From the NCBI RefSeq assembly GCF_003605385.1, contig NZ_QYTV02000002.1, positions 497,412 through 561,411 on the forward strand: DNA of 64,000 nt, in the 5' to 3' direction. Of the stretch, positions 36,521 through 45,504 are shown piece by piece. Positions within the stretch are counted from its first letter, which is position 1. Each line of letters begins with the position of its first letter. A program made the translations under genes and the position numbers. Below the pieces are notes generated by a model. It saw only the letters and a program-made list of their open reading frames with translations. It had not been told where the DNA came from and did no database searches. The DNA comes from Siminovitchia acidinfaciens (lineage in GTDB: Bacteria; Bacillota; Bacilli; Bacillales; Bacillaceae_C).

Positions 36521-37621
36521 TTAAGATTTAACTGTAAAAGAGACAAATTTACCTGTGCTTGAAAATCTCTTTTGAAAAGCGCGGTACGCCCTGCCGTTCC
36601 AGTAAAAGAAATAACTGATCGGACCTCCGTGCCTCATTATCTTTTTTGCAAGCGCTCTTACTCTAGCCTGTTCACTCACCTTACGATCGGATAGGTAAAC
36701 GCCAAGAAGTCCCCGATTGATCAACTTATGAAATTTTCGGTCCGGCAAATGTTTAGTATGTCTGTCGGCTTCCTCAAGAAAATGGATGAAACGATTCAGC
36801 ATTTCTTCATCATTTTCATAATAAAAACAGAAATTTAAATCTCCGCCTTCACGGTCTTCATCCTGATCAATGAAATAGTCCAGCAGTATATGAAGTCCTT
36901 GGATATACGGAAAATATCCTTCTCGTATCATTACTGCATGCTTTTCTTGAAAATCATTTCTCATCGCATAGGATACAAGGCAGAAAATGCCAAGTGTCGA
37001 TCCCGAGCAGGCCGAGAACTCGTGCCAGCCCATTTTAGGCAGAGCATGTTCGTGCTCGGCGAACCATTTTTTAAGTCGATCTTCCCTTGCCTCCATGCAG
37101 ACATGTTTATATATTTGCAGATCGCAATAATATTTACAAAGCTCAAGCAGATGAGGCTCGATCACGTAGTAGTTTGGGATCCGTCCAAGAACGGATTGGC
37201 ACGTCTTCATCAAATCGGCTAAATAGCCTCCATCATCTTTATCCTCCCTGAAGCGATAATAATCTCGTTCTCCCGCTCCCACTGTCAATGCATCCTCCAT
37301 TGACTCATGTAAAGCGGCAAAATCCTTTGGATCAAGGGATGTGCTCCTGTCGCACAGGTTATCGAGGTAATCGCTGATTGTCTGATAAGCCACGATAAAT
37401 TTGATGGCGTCTTTTTTATTTTCCAGTGCGGCGAGGGCCAAAATTGATCCCCCCTCGCAGTGAAAAGTCTTATTTTTTATGCTTGCCAGGGCCTGCTGCC
37501 TCAGTTCCTTGTTCGGAATCGCGCCCGCCCGCTCTTTCCAGTAAGATAATTCCATATGAACTGTCGGCATAATTTTTCTATAAACCTTATTCATGAGTGA
37601 AATTGGATGGGTTGGAAGCAT
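36521..37621 (-). CDS. ytpB: YtpB, tetraprenyl-beta-curcumene synthase
   Basis: A 366-residue DUF2600 terpene synthase. YtpB in Bacillus cyclises all-trans tetraprenyl diphosphate to tetraprenyl-beta-curcumene, the precursor of sesquarterpenes found in spores. The family has no classical DDxxD motif; an acidic DYLDNLCDRST segment is the likely metal site. The ATG at 37621 lies seven bases after AAGGTGAT. It follows ytpA after 17 bases (operon ytpA-ytpB). Confidence 0.92.
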   Translation of the reverse strand: MLPTHPISLMNKVYRKIMPTVHMELSYWKERAGAIPNKELRQQALASIKNKTFHCEGGSILALAALENKKDAIKFIVAYQTISDYLDNLCDRSTSLDPKDFAALHESMEDALTVGAGERDYYRFREDKDDGGYLADLMKTCQSVLGRIPNYYVIEPHLLELCKYYCDLQIYKHVCMEAREDRLKKWFAEHEHALPKMGWHEFSACSGSTLGIFCLVSYAMRNDFQEKHAVMIREGYFPYIQGLHILLDYFIDQDEDREGGDLNFCFYYENDEEMLNRFIHFLEEADRHTKHLPDRKFHKLINRGLLGVYLSDRKVSEQARVRALAKKIMRHGGPISYFFYWNGRAYRAFQKRFSSTGKFVSFTVKS

Positions 37622-37638
37622 GAACAACATCACCTTGC

Positions 37639-38445
37639 TTACTTTATTTGATAATGGGAAAGCCGAAGTTGGAGCTCGGCAAAGTATTTAGCATAATTAA
37701 AAATCATTTCTCTTTCAGGCTCGTTGAATATCTCATGATAACACTTCGGCCATTCCTTATAAAGCTTCTCGGATATAGCCAGTTCGTTAAACCAATTACG
37801 TACTTCGGCTTTATTCACAATTTTATCATCTCCCCCCTGCATAACCAAAAGAGGAATATCAGGAAAGTTCGAAATGTTTGTGAAAGCCTCCTTCATTGCC
37901 TTTAATAGCTCCCTGTACCAACGGACCGAAACCTTCGTAACAAACAGGCTGTCATTTAATGCTCGGTCCTTTACATCGATGTTGCGGGTGGCAAGGTCTA
38001 CGTCCAATTGGCTGTCCACCTTCAACTCCGGAGCAATCCAATTCAATCCGACTGACAAAGCGTTGATAGGCAGAGACGGGTAATTGACAAGCCCCAGGCA
38101 TGGCGACGAAAAAATAACACCTGCCACTTCGTGCTGTTCTTCCTGCAGAAGCCTGATAACTGTCAAGCCGCCCATGCTGTGGCCAAGCAGAAAAACGGGC
38201 AAACGGTATCTCTCAGCTTCAATCACCCATTTTTTCACTTCAATTACATATTCATCAAACGTATCAATGTGCCCTCTATGTGATCTTGTGGATAGCCCCT
38301 GGCCAGGCAAATCCCCCATGACCACATGGAATCCGCTGAGCACCCACATTTCCCTTAGCCAGCTATACCGTCCCTGGTGCTCCATTGCACCATGTACAAT
38401 GACGATGACCCCCTGCGCTTTTCCTACCGCTTCCCACTTCCGCAT
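37639..38445 (-). CDS. ytpA: YtpA, lysophospholipase-type alpha/beta hydrolase
   Basis: A 268-residue alpha/beta hydrolase of the monoglyceride lipase/lysophospholipase class. It has the oxyanion segment VIVHGAMEH, the nucleophile elbow LLGHSMGG, an Asp in QGGDDKIVN and a His in YHEIFNEPE. In B. subtilis YtpA makes the phospholipid antibiotic bacilysocin. First gene of ytpA-ytpB; ytoA diverges from it. Confidence 0.9.
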   Translation of the reverse strand: MRKWEAVGKAQGVIVIVHGAMEHQGRYSWLREMWVLSGFHVVMGDLPGQGLSTRSHRGHIDTFDEYVIEVKKWVIEAERYRLPVFLLGHSMGGLTVIRLLQEEQHEVAGVIFSSPCLGLVNYPSLPINALSVGLNWIAPELKVDSQLDVDLATRNIDVKDRALNDSLFVTKVSVRWYRELLKAMKEAFTNISNFPDIPLLVMQGGDDKIVNKAEVRNWFNELAISEKLYKEWPKCYHEIFNEPEREMIFNYAKYFAELQLRLSHYQIK

Positions 38446-38586
38446 CCCTAGTCTTCCTTTCCATTATATATATGGCTATTCTACCCTTTTTTCCGCCCGG
38501 GAACCTCCCATATACATAGAGACTGGAGCAATTTTTCGCTATGTTCGTTATGATAGTATTAAAAAGAGATGAAAGGGTGTTACTAT

Positions 38587-39108
38587 ATGGCGATCTATCC
38601 ATATAAAGGTAAATCCCCAAAAATTCCGTCTTCAGTATTTCTTGCCGATTATTCAACCGTTACAGGAGATGTTGTCATTGGGGAAAATTCGAGCATTTGG
38701 TTCAACTGTACAATCAGAGGTGATGTTGCTCCGACAATTATTGGGGAAAGAGTCAACATACAGGACAATTCAGTCCTTCATCAAAGCCCGAATAACCCAC
38801 TTATCATAGAAGATGAGGTTACAATCGGACATCAGGTGATTCTGCACAGCTGTATCATTAGAAAAAAAGCGTTGATCGGTATGGGTTCCATTATCCTGGA
38901 CAATGCCGAAATCGGAGAAGGAGCATTCATCGGAGCTGGAAGCCTTGTTGCTCAAGGGAAAGTGATTCCTCCTAATACTGTTGCTTTCGGGAGACCCGCC
39001 AAGGTGATCCGAGAAGTAAACGAGGAAGACCGTGCAGAAATGATTCGTATTTCACGGGAATATGCCGAAAGGGGCCTCTATTATCAAGCCTTGCAAAAGG
39101 ATAAGTAA
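38587..39108 (+). CDS. ytoA: YtoA, gamma-carbonic-anhydrase-like protein
   Basis: A 173-residue left-handed beta-helix protein with hexapeptide repeats (about 10-140). Three histidines (VLHQSPNN, TIGHQVILHSC) are placed like the zinc or iron ligands of gamma-carbonic anhydrases. It forms trimers in this family; whether it hydrates CO2 in Bacillus is unproved. The ATG at 38587 follows AAAGGGTG. Confidence 0.9.
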   Translation: MAIYPYKGKSPKIPSSVFLADYSTVTGDVVIGENSSIWFNCTIRGDVAPTIIGERVNIQDNSVLHQSPNNPLIIEDEVTIGHQVILHSCIIRKKALIGMGSIILDNAEIGEGAFIGAGSLVAQGKVIPPNTVAFGRPAKVIREVNEEDRAEMIRISREYAERGLYYQALQKDK

Positions 39109-39191
39109 GGGTTCATACACTTTTCACAAGAAACAGTGGAATTCTATCTTTATCTGCCGATGTAATTCATAAGGGAGTAATATTTTTCTTC

Positions 39192-39413
39192 AGGCAATGG
39201 CCTGGGGAGACACAGCCAATGTACCATCCATAGAAACCCGGTTATTTGATTACAGTGGACTCCTCGATAATGCTTATTCGAAGAAGCTTTTTCTGGGTTC
39301 AGCGGGAAAAACTTGGGCCTTGAGACCCCGCAAGACGCGAAGCGGCCGAAGAGGCTTAAGCAAGACCGCGCGAAATCGTCCGCCTGGAACGGAAATCAAC
39401 GGCGGCTTCTAGG
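39192..39413 (+). repeat. Second repeat type (GAGACCCCGC element)
   Basis: A degenerate copy of a GC-rich element: GGCCTGGGGAGACACAGCC, GTGGACTCCTCG, TTGAGACCCCGCAAGACGCG, CGAAGAGGCTTAAGC and ACGGAAATCAACGG. From memory, sequences with ACTCCTGCGGGA...GAGACCCCGC...GGAAATCAAC recur in many Bacillus genomes. No gene in it. It fills the gap after ytoA. Confidence 0.6.
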
Positions 39414-39461
39414 GGTACAAAATATTTAATTTAATTTATATATTTAAAAAGGTGATCCATT

Positions 39462-40286
39462 ATGAATGCATGGGTAATTTTAATCAGTATCATTTCTTGT
39501 ATTATTCTTATCCTTTTTTTGGGGAAACGCGGCTCCTTTAAAGCGACCTTTGCCTTTTTTACAGCTGTATGTATTTTTACTTTTGTTCTTTTAAACACAT
39601 TTAATGACCCTGAAGAGCAAAAAGCTACAGCATTACAGGAAGTACAGCAAAACGATGATATACAGCTGATTAAAATAAAAGATAAGGTTTTATTGGACCT
39701 CCCTGTTATTGAGCAGCTGCCGGAGCTTCCACGCGGATGTGAAGTTACTTCTCTCGCCATGCTGCTTGAAAGTGCGGGAACAAGCGTTGACAAAATGACG
39801 CTTGCGAAAGAAGTGAAGAGAGATCCGGCCCCTTACACAGTTAAAAACGGAAAGGTATATTTCGGAAACCCGCATAAAGGATTCGTAGGGGATATGTATG
39901 ATTTCAGTAAACCGGGGCTAGGTGTATACCATGAACCAATCATGGAGCTAGGCGAAAACCATTTGCCGGGAAAAATGGTAAATATAACAGGAGAATCTTT
40001 TGAGGAGTTAAAAATACCGCTCTCTGACGGCAGGCCTGTTTGGGTCATCATCAATGCCGAATACCGCGAACTTCCCGATTCTTATTTCGAAGTATGGGAA
40101 ACGAAAACCGGTCCGGTAAAGATTACGAAAAAAGAACACTCCGTCCTAATCACGGGATACGATCAAAAATACATATACTTCAACGATCCGCTTACAGGAA
40201 TGAAAAACAAAAAAGCACCCATCGGTGATTTTAAGGAATCATGGGTGCAAATGGGCAGCCAGGCAATCACTTACAATTATGAGTGA
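39462..40286 (+). CDS. C39-like papain-fold protein, membrane-anchored (copy 1)
   Basis: A 274-residue protein. Two N-terminal hydrophobic segments (about 4-20 and 28-46) anchor it. An extracellular C39-type cysteine-peptidase-like domain follows, with Cys in PRGCEVTSLAML, His in KEHSVLITGY and Asp in YFNDPLTG. This matches the YvpB/Peptidase_C39_2 group of unknown substrate. The next gene is a close paralogue (roughly three quarters identical over the domain). The region encoding KAPIGDFKESW contains the exact inverted repeat GCACCCAT/ATGGGTGC. Confidence 0.85.
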   Translation: MNAWVILISIISCIILILFLGKRGSFKATFAFFTAVCIFTFVLLNTFNDPEEQKATALQEVQQNDDIQLIKIKDKVLLDLPVIEQLPELPRGCEVTSLAMLLESAGTSVDKMTLAKEVKRDPAPYTVKNGKVYFGNPHKGFVGDMYDFSKPGLGVYHEPIMELGENHLPGKMVNITGESFEELKIPLSDGRPVWVIINAEYRELPDSYFEVWETKTGPVKITKKEHSVLITGYDQKYIYFNDPLTGMKNKKAPIGDFKESWVQMGSQAITYNYE

Positions 40287-40396
40287 GCGCCTGCTGCTTT
40301 TTTTAATATCAAATTTGAGTATTCCATTTAATGTCCCGTATCCCAAACAGATAAATGCCGACAATAACATTTAAGTACTGTTCAAAGGAGAGATAA

Positions 40397-41227
40397 GTGA
40401 TAATGAAGGGCATGATGTTCATGTTCAACATCTATGCTGCTGTTTATACGGCTTTTCTCCCTTTAAAGTATTGTCGGCGTCATTTAGCGTGTGTTTTTCT
40501 TACATTTATTGCATTCACGCTTATTGCCTGTTCTAAACAACAAGCGGCGCCTCAGCCAGTCGAAACCAAAACCAATTTTAATCCTGTCCAGGTGAAACAA
40601 GAAGTTCAGCCGAAAATCACTATCAAGGATCATGTGCTAATTGATGCTCCTGTCATCAATCAGCTACCCGAACTGCCGCGAGGCTGTGAGGTGACATCCT
40701 TGGCGATGCTCCTTGAACATGCTGGTATCCAGACAGACAAGATGAAACTGGCCAAAGATATAAAAAAAGACCCCGCCCGCCGAATAATCAAAAATGGAAA
40801 GGTGCACTTCGGCAACCCGCACAACGGGTTTGTGGGCGATATGTACTCGTTCAACGCACCGGGGCTCGGTGTATATCATGAACCCATTCAAGAGCTTGGC
40901 GAAAAATATATGCCGGGGAAAATCGTTAACTTAACCGGCAAGCCATTTGAAGAGTTAAAAACCCCATTATCTGGCGAAAGACCTGTCTGGGTCATCATCA
41001 ATGCCGAATATCGCGAGCTTCCCGACTCTTACTTTCAAACATGGGAAACAAGTTCAGGACCTGTAAAAATTACAATGAAAGAACATTCTGTTTTAATAAC
41101 AGGTTATGATGATCGGCATGTTTATTTCAATGATCCATTGACAGGAACAAAAAACAAAAAAGCACCCATCGGTGATTTCGAAAAATCATGGGTGCAAATG
41201 GGCAGCCAGGCTCTCACTTATAAGTGA
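40397..41227 (+). CDS. C39-like papain-fold protein, lipoprotein (copy 2)
   Basis: A 276-residue tandem paralogue of the gene before it. The catalytic-type Cys, His and Asp are conserved (PRGCEVTSLAML, KEHSVLITGY, YFNDPLTG). The N terminus differs: a hydrophobic stretch ending FTLIACSK looks like a lipobox, so this copy is probably a lipoprotein rather than a two-helix membrane protein. The GTG at 40397 is 5 bases after AAAGGAG; the ATG at 40403 is possible. Its last ten bases overlap the end of asnB on the other strand. Confidence 0.82.
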   Translation: MIMKGMMFMFNIYAAVYTAFLPLKYCRRHLACVFLTFIAFTLIACSKQQAAPQPVETKTNFNPVQVKQEVQPKITIKDHVLIDAPVINQLPELPRGCEVTSLAMLLEHAGIQTDKMKLAKDIKKDPARRIIKNGKVHFGNPHNGFVGDMYSFNAPGLGVYHEPIQELGEKYMPGKIVNLTGKPFEELKTPLSGERPVWVIINAEYRELPDSYFQTWETSSGPVKITMKEHSVLITGYDDRHVYFNDPLTGTKNKKAPIGDFEKSWVQMGSQALTYK

Positions 41228-43110
41228 GAAGCCGCTGCCGTTTCTTTTTCAAAATTATAACGTTCTTCAATAAATACCGCATGCCAAACCATGAATACTA
41301 ACACGGTCCAAATTTTACGGCTGTAATCCATTTTCCCTTTGCAATGGTCTTCCAATAATTTTAAAACATATCGTTTGTTGATCAGATGGTCTGTTTGGCT
41401 GTTTTTAATGATATCCTTTGCCCAATCAAGCATCTCATCTTTCAGCCAGTGACGGATTGGCACCGGAAAACCGAGTTTTTTACGGTCCAATACATGTTCT
41501 GGAACAATACCTTCAGCAGCTTTCCTCAGCACATATTTTGTAGTGCCTTCTGCAGTTTTGAGGCTTGTAGGAATGGTAGATGCTACATCAAATACTTTCG
41601 GGTCAAGGAACGGCACCCTGAGCTCAAGCGAATGCGCCATCGTCATCCGGTCCGCTTTGAGTAAAATATCTCCCCGCATCCATGTATGGATGTCGATATA
41701 CTGCATGCGCTCTACAGGCTCGTATCCGACCGTTTCTGCATACAAAGGCTTTGTCACATCAAGATAATCAATGTCCGGGTGATATCGATTTAACAGACTC
41801 TTTTTCTCTTCTTCCAAAAACATTTTGGCATTTCCGATATAACGCTCTTCCATTGGTGTTACACCGCGCTCGATGAAACTTTTACCCTTCACGCCTTCAG
41901 GCAATGTTTTGGCAAGCGCCCGTAAAAGTGATTTGCCCACCTCAGGAATTTTATTGAACATCTCCAAGGATTGCGGCTCCCTGTAAATATTATATCCGCC
42001 GAAAAGCTCATCCGCTCCCTCTCCTGAAAGAACAACCGTTACATGCTTTCTCGCTTCCCTAGCCACAAAATAAAGCGGTACACACGCAGGGTCCGCTAAC
42101 GGATCATCCGCATGCCACATGATTTTTGGCAGTTCCTTCATGTACTCCTCAGGAGAAATTACATAGCTGATGTTTTCAACTCCAAGTTTTTCTGCTGTTT
42201 CTTTCGCGACATCGATTTCACTGAAACCGTCACGTTCAAAACCGACGGAGAAAGTTTTTATATTCGGATGAAACTGTTTGGCAATCGAAACGATAATGGA
42301 AGAGTCGATTCCACCGGAAAGAAAAGATCCGACCGGCACATCACTGCGCATATGGATATTGACAGAATCAAATAGAACATCCCTTATTTCCTTAATTGCA
42401 GCCTGCTCGGATTTATTTTGAACCGGCATGAAGTTTGCTCTCCAATATCGCTTGATATTCATGGAACCGCCAGGCTTTTTCGTAAAATAATGACCAGGCT
42501 CAAGCTTCTTGATATTCCTTGTCATTGTTTCAGGTTCCGGCACGAACTGATAAGTCATATATTGCTGAAGTGCTTCGGTATTCAGTTCATTTTTGCCCAA
42601 AGCAAGCAGGATGCTTTTCTTCTCTGAGGCAAATAATGTCTTATCCTCGTCCTCTATGTAGAAGAAAGGTTTGATTCCAAATGGATCCCTTGCTCCGAAT
42701 AATTCTTGATTCTGCTTATCCCAAATCAAGAAAGCGAACATGCCCCGAAGTTTTTCCACTGCTTTTTCCTTCAATTCGCTGAACAAAGCGATAATGACTT
42801 CAGTATCTGAGTCTGTTTCAAAGTTTAAACCTTTTTTCACCAGTTCTTCACGTAATTCAACGAAGTTGTATACTTCCCCGTTAAATATGATCCAGTAGCG
42901 CTCGTTTTCATATGAAAGCGGCTGGCTTCCACTTTCAATATCAATGATACTCAGCCTGCGGAAACCAAATTGGACAAAATCGTCTTGAAAATATCCATCA
43001 TCATCGGGACCGCGATGAGTAATAATATCATTCATTTCTTTAAATAACTGCTTATTCAGTTGAGTTTCTTCGCTTGGATGATTATGCATGCATCCGATAA
43101 AACCGCACAT
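41218..43110 (-). CDS. asnB: Asparagine synthase (glutamine-hydrolysing)
   Basis: A 630-residue two-domain enzyme. The N-terminal glutaminase has the nucleophile Cys2 (MCGFIG) and HRGPDDDG; the C-terminal synthetase has the PP-loop SGGIDSS, SVGFE and GEGADELFGGY. It makes asparagine from aspartate, ATP and glutamine. It starts ATG with AGGTGA upstream. Same neighbourhood (metK/asnB/ytpA) as in B. subtilis. Confidence 0.96.
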   Translation of the reverse strand: MCGFIGCMHNHPSEETQLNKQLFKEMNDIITHRGPDDDGYFQDDFVQFGFRRLSIIDIESGSQPLSYENERYWIIFNGEVYNFVELREELVKKGLNFETDSDTEVIIALFSELKEKAVEKLRGMFAFLIWDKQNQELFGARDPFGIKPFFYIEDEDKTLFASEKKSILLALGKNELNTEALQQYMTYQFVPEPETMTRNIKKLEPGHYFTKKPGGSMNIKRYWRANFMPVQNKSEQAAIKEIRDVLFDSVNIHMRSDVPVGSFLSGGIDSSIIVSIAKQFHPNIKTFSVGFERDGFSEIDVAKETAEKLGVENISYVISPEEYMKELPKIMWHADDPLADPACVPLYFVAREARKHVTVVLSGEGADELFGGYNIYREPQSLEMFNKIPEVGKSLLRALAKTLPEGVKGKSFIERGVTPMEERYIGNAKMFLEEEKKSLLNRYHPDIDYLDVTKPLYAETVGYEPVERMQYIDIHTWMRGDILLKADRMTMAHSLELRVPFLDPKVFDVASTIPTSLKTAEGTTKYVLRKAAEGIVPEHVLDRKKLGFPVPIRHWLKDEMLDWAKDIIKNSQTDHLINKRYVLKLLEDHCKGKMDYSRKIWTVLVFMVWHAVFIEERYNFEKETAAASHL

Positions 43111-43125
43111 TCTGTGTCACCTACT

Positions 43126-43154
43126 CTATTAAGATTCAAGCATGGATACGTCAA
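43126..43154 (-). promoter_or_regulatory. Possible promoter of asnB
   Basis: On the minus strand TTGACG (43149-43154), 17-base spacer, TAATAG (43126-43131). The -35 is good, the -10 weak. The rest of the gap up to 43321 shows no gene. Confidence 0.4.
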
Positions 43155-43321
43155 ATCTGCATACCTTTTTTATATTATCATTAATTCCTGCCCTTTGGCA
43201 GGGTTATTATGACAAAAAACATCAAAATGGGCATAAACTTTTTGTTAAAAAAAGTAAAAAGGCGGAGCAACAGTGCCCCACCTTCATTATTGTATAGAAA
43301 ATAGTAAGTCGCTTAATTTCC

Positions 43322-43726
43322 TTGTCTAGCTCCAGCGCTCAGCGACTAGCAAACTTTGCGCCTCTGGTGCTCCTGCGCCATAGTTATCAAAGGAGCCTTG
43401 TTCAGCTCGTCGCAAAGCACAGGAAGCTTTTCGAAGAAGGAGCTTTCCTACGATAAGTCAACATCGGCTCATTCTTCGCCGTGTTGTCCGGCTGCGACGC
43501 ACAGGGATGTGCTAGTGCAAGCGAAGCGACAGGATGTCGCGTTTTGAGCCTGCCGAGTGCCATCGGCTCGAGGTCATAAGCCAAGCGCTTCTGAAGGCAA
43601 AGTGCGCCTTCGCCAGCGCTCGTCTTATGCTTGTCGCCGATAAGCAGGCACTCTCGCACTTCCTTATCCTTTATCTCGTCGGAGACACTCCAGTTTGTAC
43701 GTCGCTAAACGAGCGCTTGCGCTTTT
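43322..43726 (-). repeat. Mosaic intergenic repeat, long copy I
   Basis: On the minus strand it starts AAAAGCGCAAGCGCTCGTTT four bases after the metK stop. It carries GACGAGATAAAGGATAAGG, CTTATCGGCGACAAGCATAA, CTTATGACCTCGAGCCGATG, CATCCTGTCGCTTCGCTTGC, GATGTTGACTTATCGTAGG and GGCGCAGGAGCACCAG, and ends CGCTGGAGCTAGACAAG. It is the same length class as E2, with blocks exchanged. Confidence 0.93.
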
Positions 43727-43730
43727 CTTG

Positions 43731-44930
43731 TTAAAGTGATGTTGATTTAATAAGCGCCTCTGCTTTATCTGTTCTCTCCCAAGGCAGATCAATGTCAGTA
43801 CGGCCAAAATGTCCGTAAGCTGCTGTCTGGCGGTAAATTGGTTTGCGGAGATCAAGCATGAGTATGATGCCAGCTGGACGCAAATCAAAGTTTTCCCTAA
43901 TGGCATTCACCAGTTTTTCTTCTGAAACTTTGCCTGTTCCGAATGTATCGATAGAAATGGAAACCGGCTGTGCCACACCGATCGCATAGGCAAGCTGAAC
44001 TTCACATTTATCAGCAAGGCCCGCTGCAACGATATTTTTTGCAACGTATCTTGCAGCATAGGCAGCCGAGCGGTCAACCTTAGTTGGATCCTTACCTGAG
44101 AAGGCTCCCCCGCCGTGGCGTGCATATCCGCCGTAAGTATCAACAATGATTTTTCTTCCAGTCAATCCCGCGTCACTTTGAGGACCACCGATGACAAAGC
44201 GGCCTGTCGGATTGATAAAGTATTTTGTTTCAGCATCAAGCAATTCGGCAGGAACCACAGGTTTGATGACATGTTCCTTTATATCCGCCTGTATCTGCTC
44301 CAGTTCGATTTCCGGATGATGCTGTGTGGAAAGAACAATTGTATCAATTCTTACCGGTTGATTATTTTCATCATATTCAACAGTAACCTGCGTTTTTCCA
44401 TCTGGCCTTAAATAAGGAAGAATGGATTCCTTCCGCACTTGTGCAAGCCTTCTGGAAAGCTTGTGGGAGAGGGAAATAGGAAGCGGCATAAGTTCTTCAG
44501 TCTCATTGCATGCAAATCCGAACATAAGCCCCTGATCTCCTGCGCCGATCGCCTCGATTTCCTCCTCACTCATTGTACCTTCCCTTGCTTCCAGTGCCTT
44601 ATTCACCCCTGCTGCAATATCGGGCGACTGCTCGTCAATAGATGTGAGCACTGCGCAAGTTTCAGCATCAAATCCATATTTCGCACGGGTATATCCAATT
44701 TCTTTTATCGTGTCGCGGACGATTCTTGGAATATCCACGTACGTTGTTGTTGTGATTTCTCCAGCAACAAGCACCAGTCCTGTTGTTACAGAAGTTTCAC
44801 AGGCAACACGGGCGTTGGGATCTTCTGCGAGAATCGCATCCAAAATCGCATCTGAAACTTGATCACAGATTTTGTCTGGATGTCCTTCCGTAACTGACTC
44901 AGATGTAAATAAATGCCGATTATGGGACAT
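43731..44930 (-). CDS. metK: S-adenosylmethionine synthase
   Basis: A 399-residue SAM synthetase of full length. Signatures are [28 protein letters not shown] and [19 protein letters not shown]. It makes SAM from methionine and ATP. The ATG at 44930 follows AAAGGAGGAG; an in-frame TTG just before it was not used. An S-box riboswitch precedes it. Confidence 0.97.
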   Translation of the reverse strand: MSHNRHLFTSESVTEGHPDKICDQVSDAILDAILAEDPNARVACETSVTTGLVLVAGEITTTTYVDIPRIVRDTIKEIGYTRAKYGFDAETCAVLTSIDEQSPDIAAGVNKALEAREGTMSEEEIEAIGAGDQGLMFGFACNETEELMPLPISLSHKLSRRLAQVRKESILPYLRPDGKTQVTVEYDENNQPVRIDTIVLSTQHHPEIELEQIQADIKEHVIKPVVPAELLDAETKYFINPTGRFVIGGPQSDAGLTGRKIIVDTYGGYARHGGGAFSGKDPTKVDRSAAYAARYVAKNIVAAGLADKCEVQLAYAIGVAQPVSISIDTFGTGKVSEEKLVNAIRENFDLRPAGIILMLDLRKPIYRQTAAYGHFGRTDIDLPWERTDKAEALIKSTSL

Positions 44931-45033
44931 CAAAGCTCCTCCTTTTACAAAAATGAAAATAAATATTTATACACTCAACGGTACTCTGTCCTTTTTAAAA
45001 GAAGCACATCCTCATCATTGGGTATTCATTAAA

Positions 45034-45236
45034 ATAAAAAACCTTTCCTGCCATGAAGTTGAGGAAAGGTTTAGTAGATGTGTTCCGAGCCTTTCACTCT
45101 TATCGCCCAAGGCATTTCGCCTTGCTACAGGTAAGCACCTTTCCGTCCGCAAAGCAAAAGAGCTTTTAGACAGCAGGTTGCCGGGCTTCAAAGGACCTGT
45201 TTCCTCCACCATCTCAGGATAAGAGTATCCGTTCAA
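45034..45236 (-). promoter_or_regulatory. SAM riboswitch (S-box) of metK
   Basis: Minus strand: CTTATCCTGAGATGGTGG, TGAAGCCCGGCAACCTGC, AAGGTGCTTACCTG and GCGATAAGAG are the conserved S-box pieces. A terminator follows (AACCTTTCCT/AGGAAAGGTT, then TTTTTT, 45040-45072). Confidence 0.95.
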
Positions 45237-45242
45237 CTCAAA

Positions 45243-45272
45243 ATCATAACTTAAATAATAAAACAATGTCAA
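45243..45272 (-). promoter_or_regulatory. Sigma-A promoter of metK
   Basis: Minus strand TTGACA (45267-45272), 18-base spacer, TATGAT (45243-45248), immediately upstream of the S-box. Confidence 0.7.
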
Positions 45273-45429
45273 CCGGGAAGGGTAATATTAATGAAATTGC
45301 CGTTTTTGCATTGCTTAGTCAAGGGTAAAAACAGAATTTAAATCAGAAAGGGTATCATTTCACTTCATTATTATGTTAAATTTAATTAGTCGTTTCAAGT
45401 TCAAGAAATGTTCAAAATTAGTATAGACT

Positions 45430-45455
45430 AATCGAGTAAATGTGTTATACTATTT
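45430..45455 (+). promoter_or_regulatory. pckA promoter with CcpN-type operator
   Basis: TGTGTTATACT (45441-45451) matches the published CcpN operator consensus TRTGHYATAYW at every position and includes the -10 hexamer TATACT. The -35 is weak (TAGACT, 16-base spacer). Confidence 0.65.
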
Positions 45456-45504
45456 CTCAAGTAAACTAAATGCATAAATATATATACAAAGGAAGGGTAA
45501 ACAT

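Noticed and set aside
39197-39412. 71-codon frame after ytoA
   Set aside because: Falls entirely within the GAGACCCCGC repeat and lacks a ribosome site.
43250-43292. Hairpin AAGGCGGAGCA...TGCCCCACCTT as a metK terminator
   Set aside because: Several mismatches and no T-run; left out of the feature list.
43402-43659. Open frame of 85 codons within the metK downstream region
   Set aside because: Pure repeat sequence (copy I); comparable frames occur in E2 (25691-25948) as a by-product of shared blocks.
12634-43726. Mosaic repeats as a CRISPR array or an insertion sequence
   Set aside because: Copies are dispersed over 30 kb, not regularly spaced, have no transposase and no perfect terminal inverted repeats.
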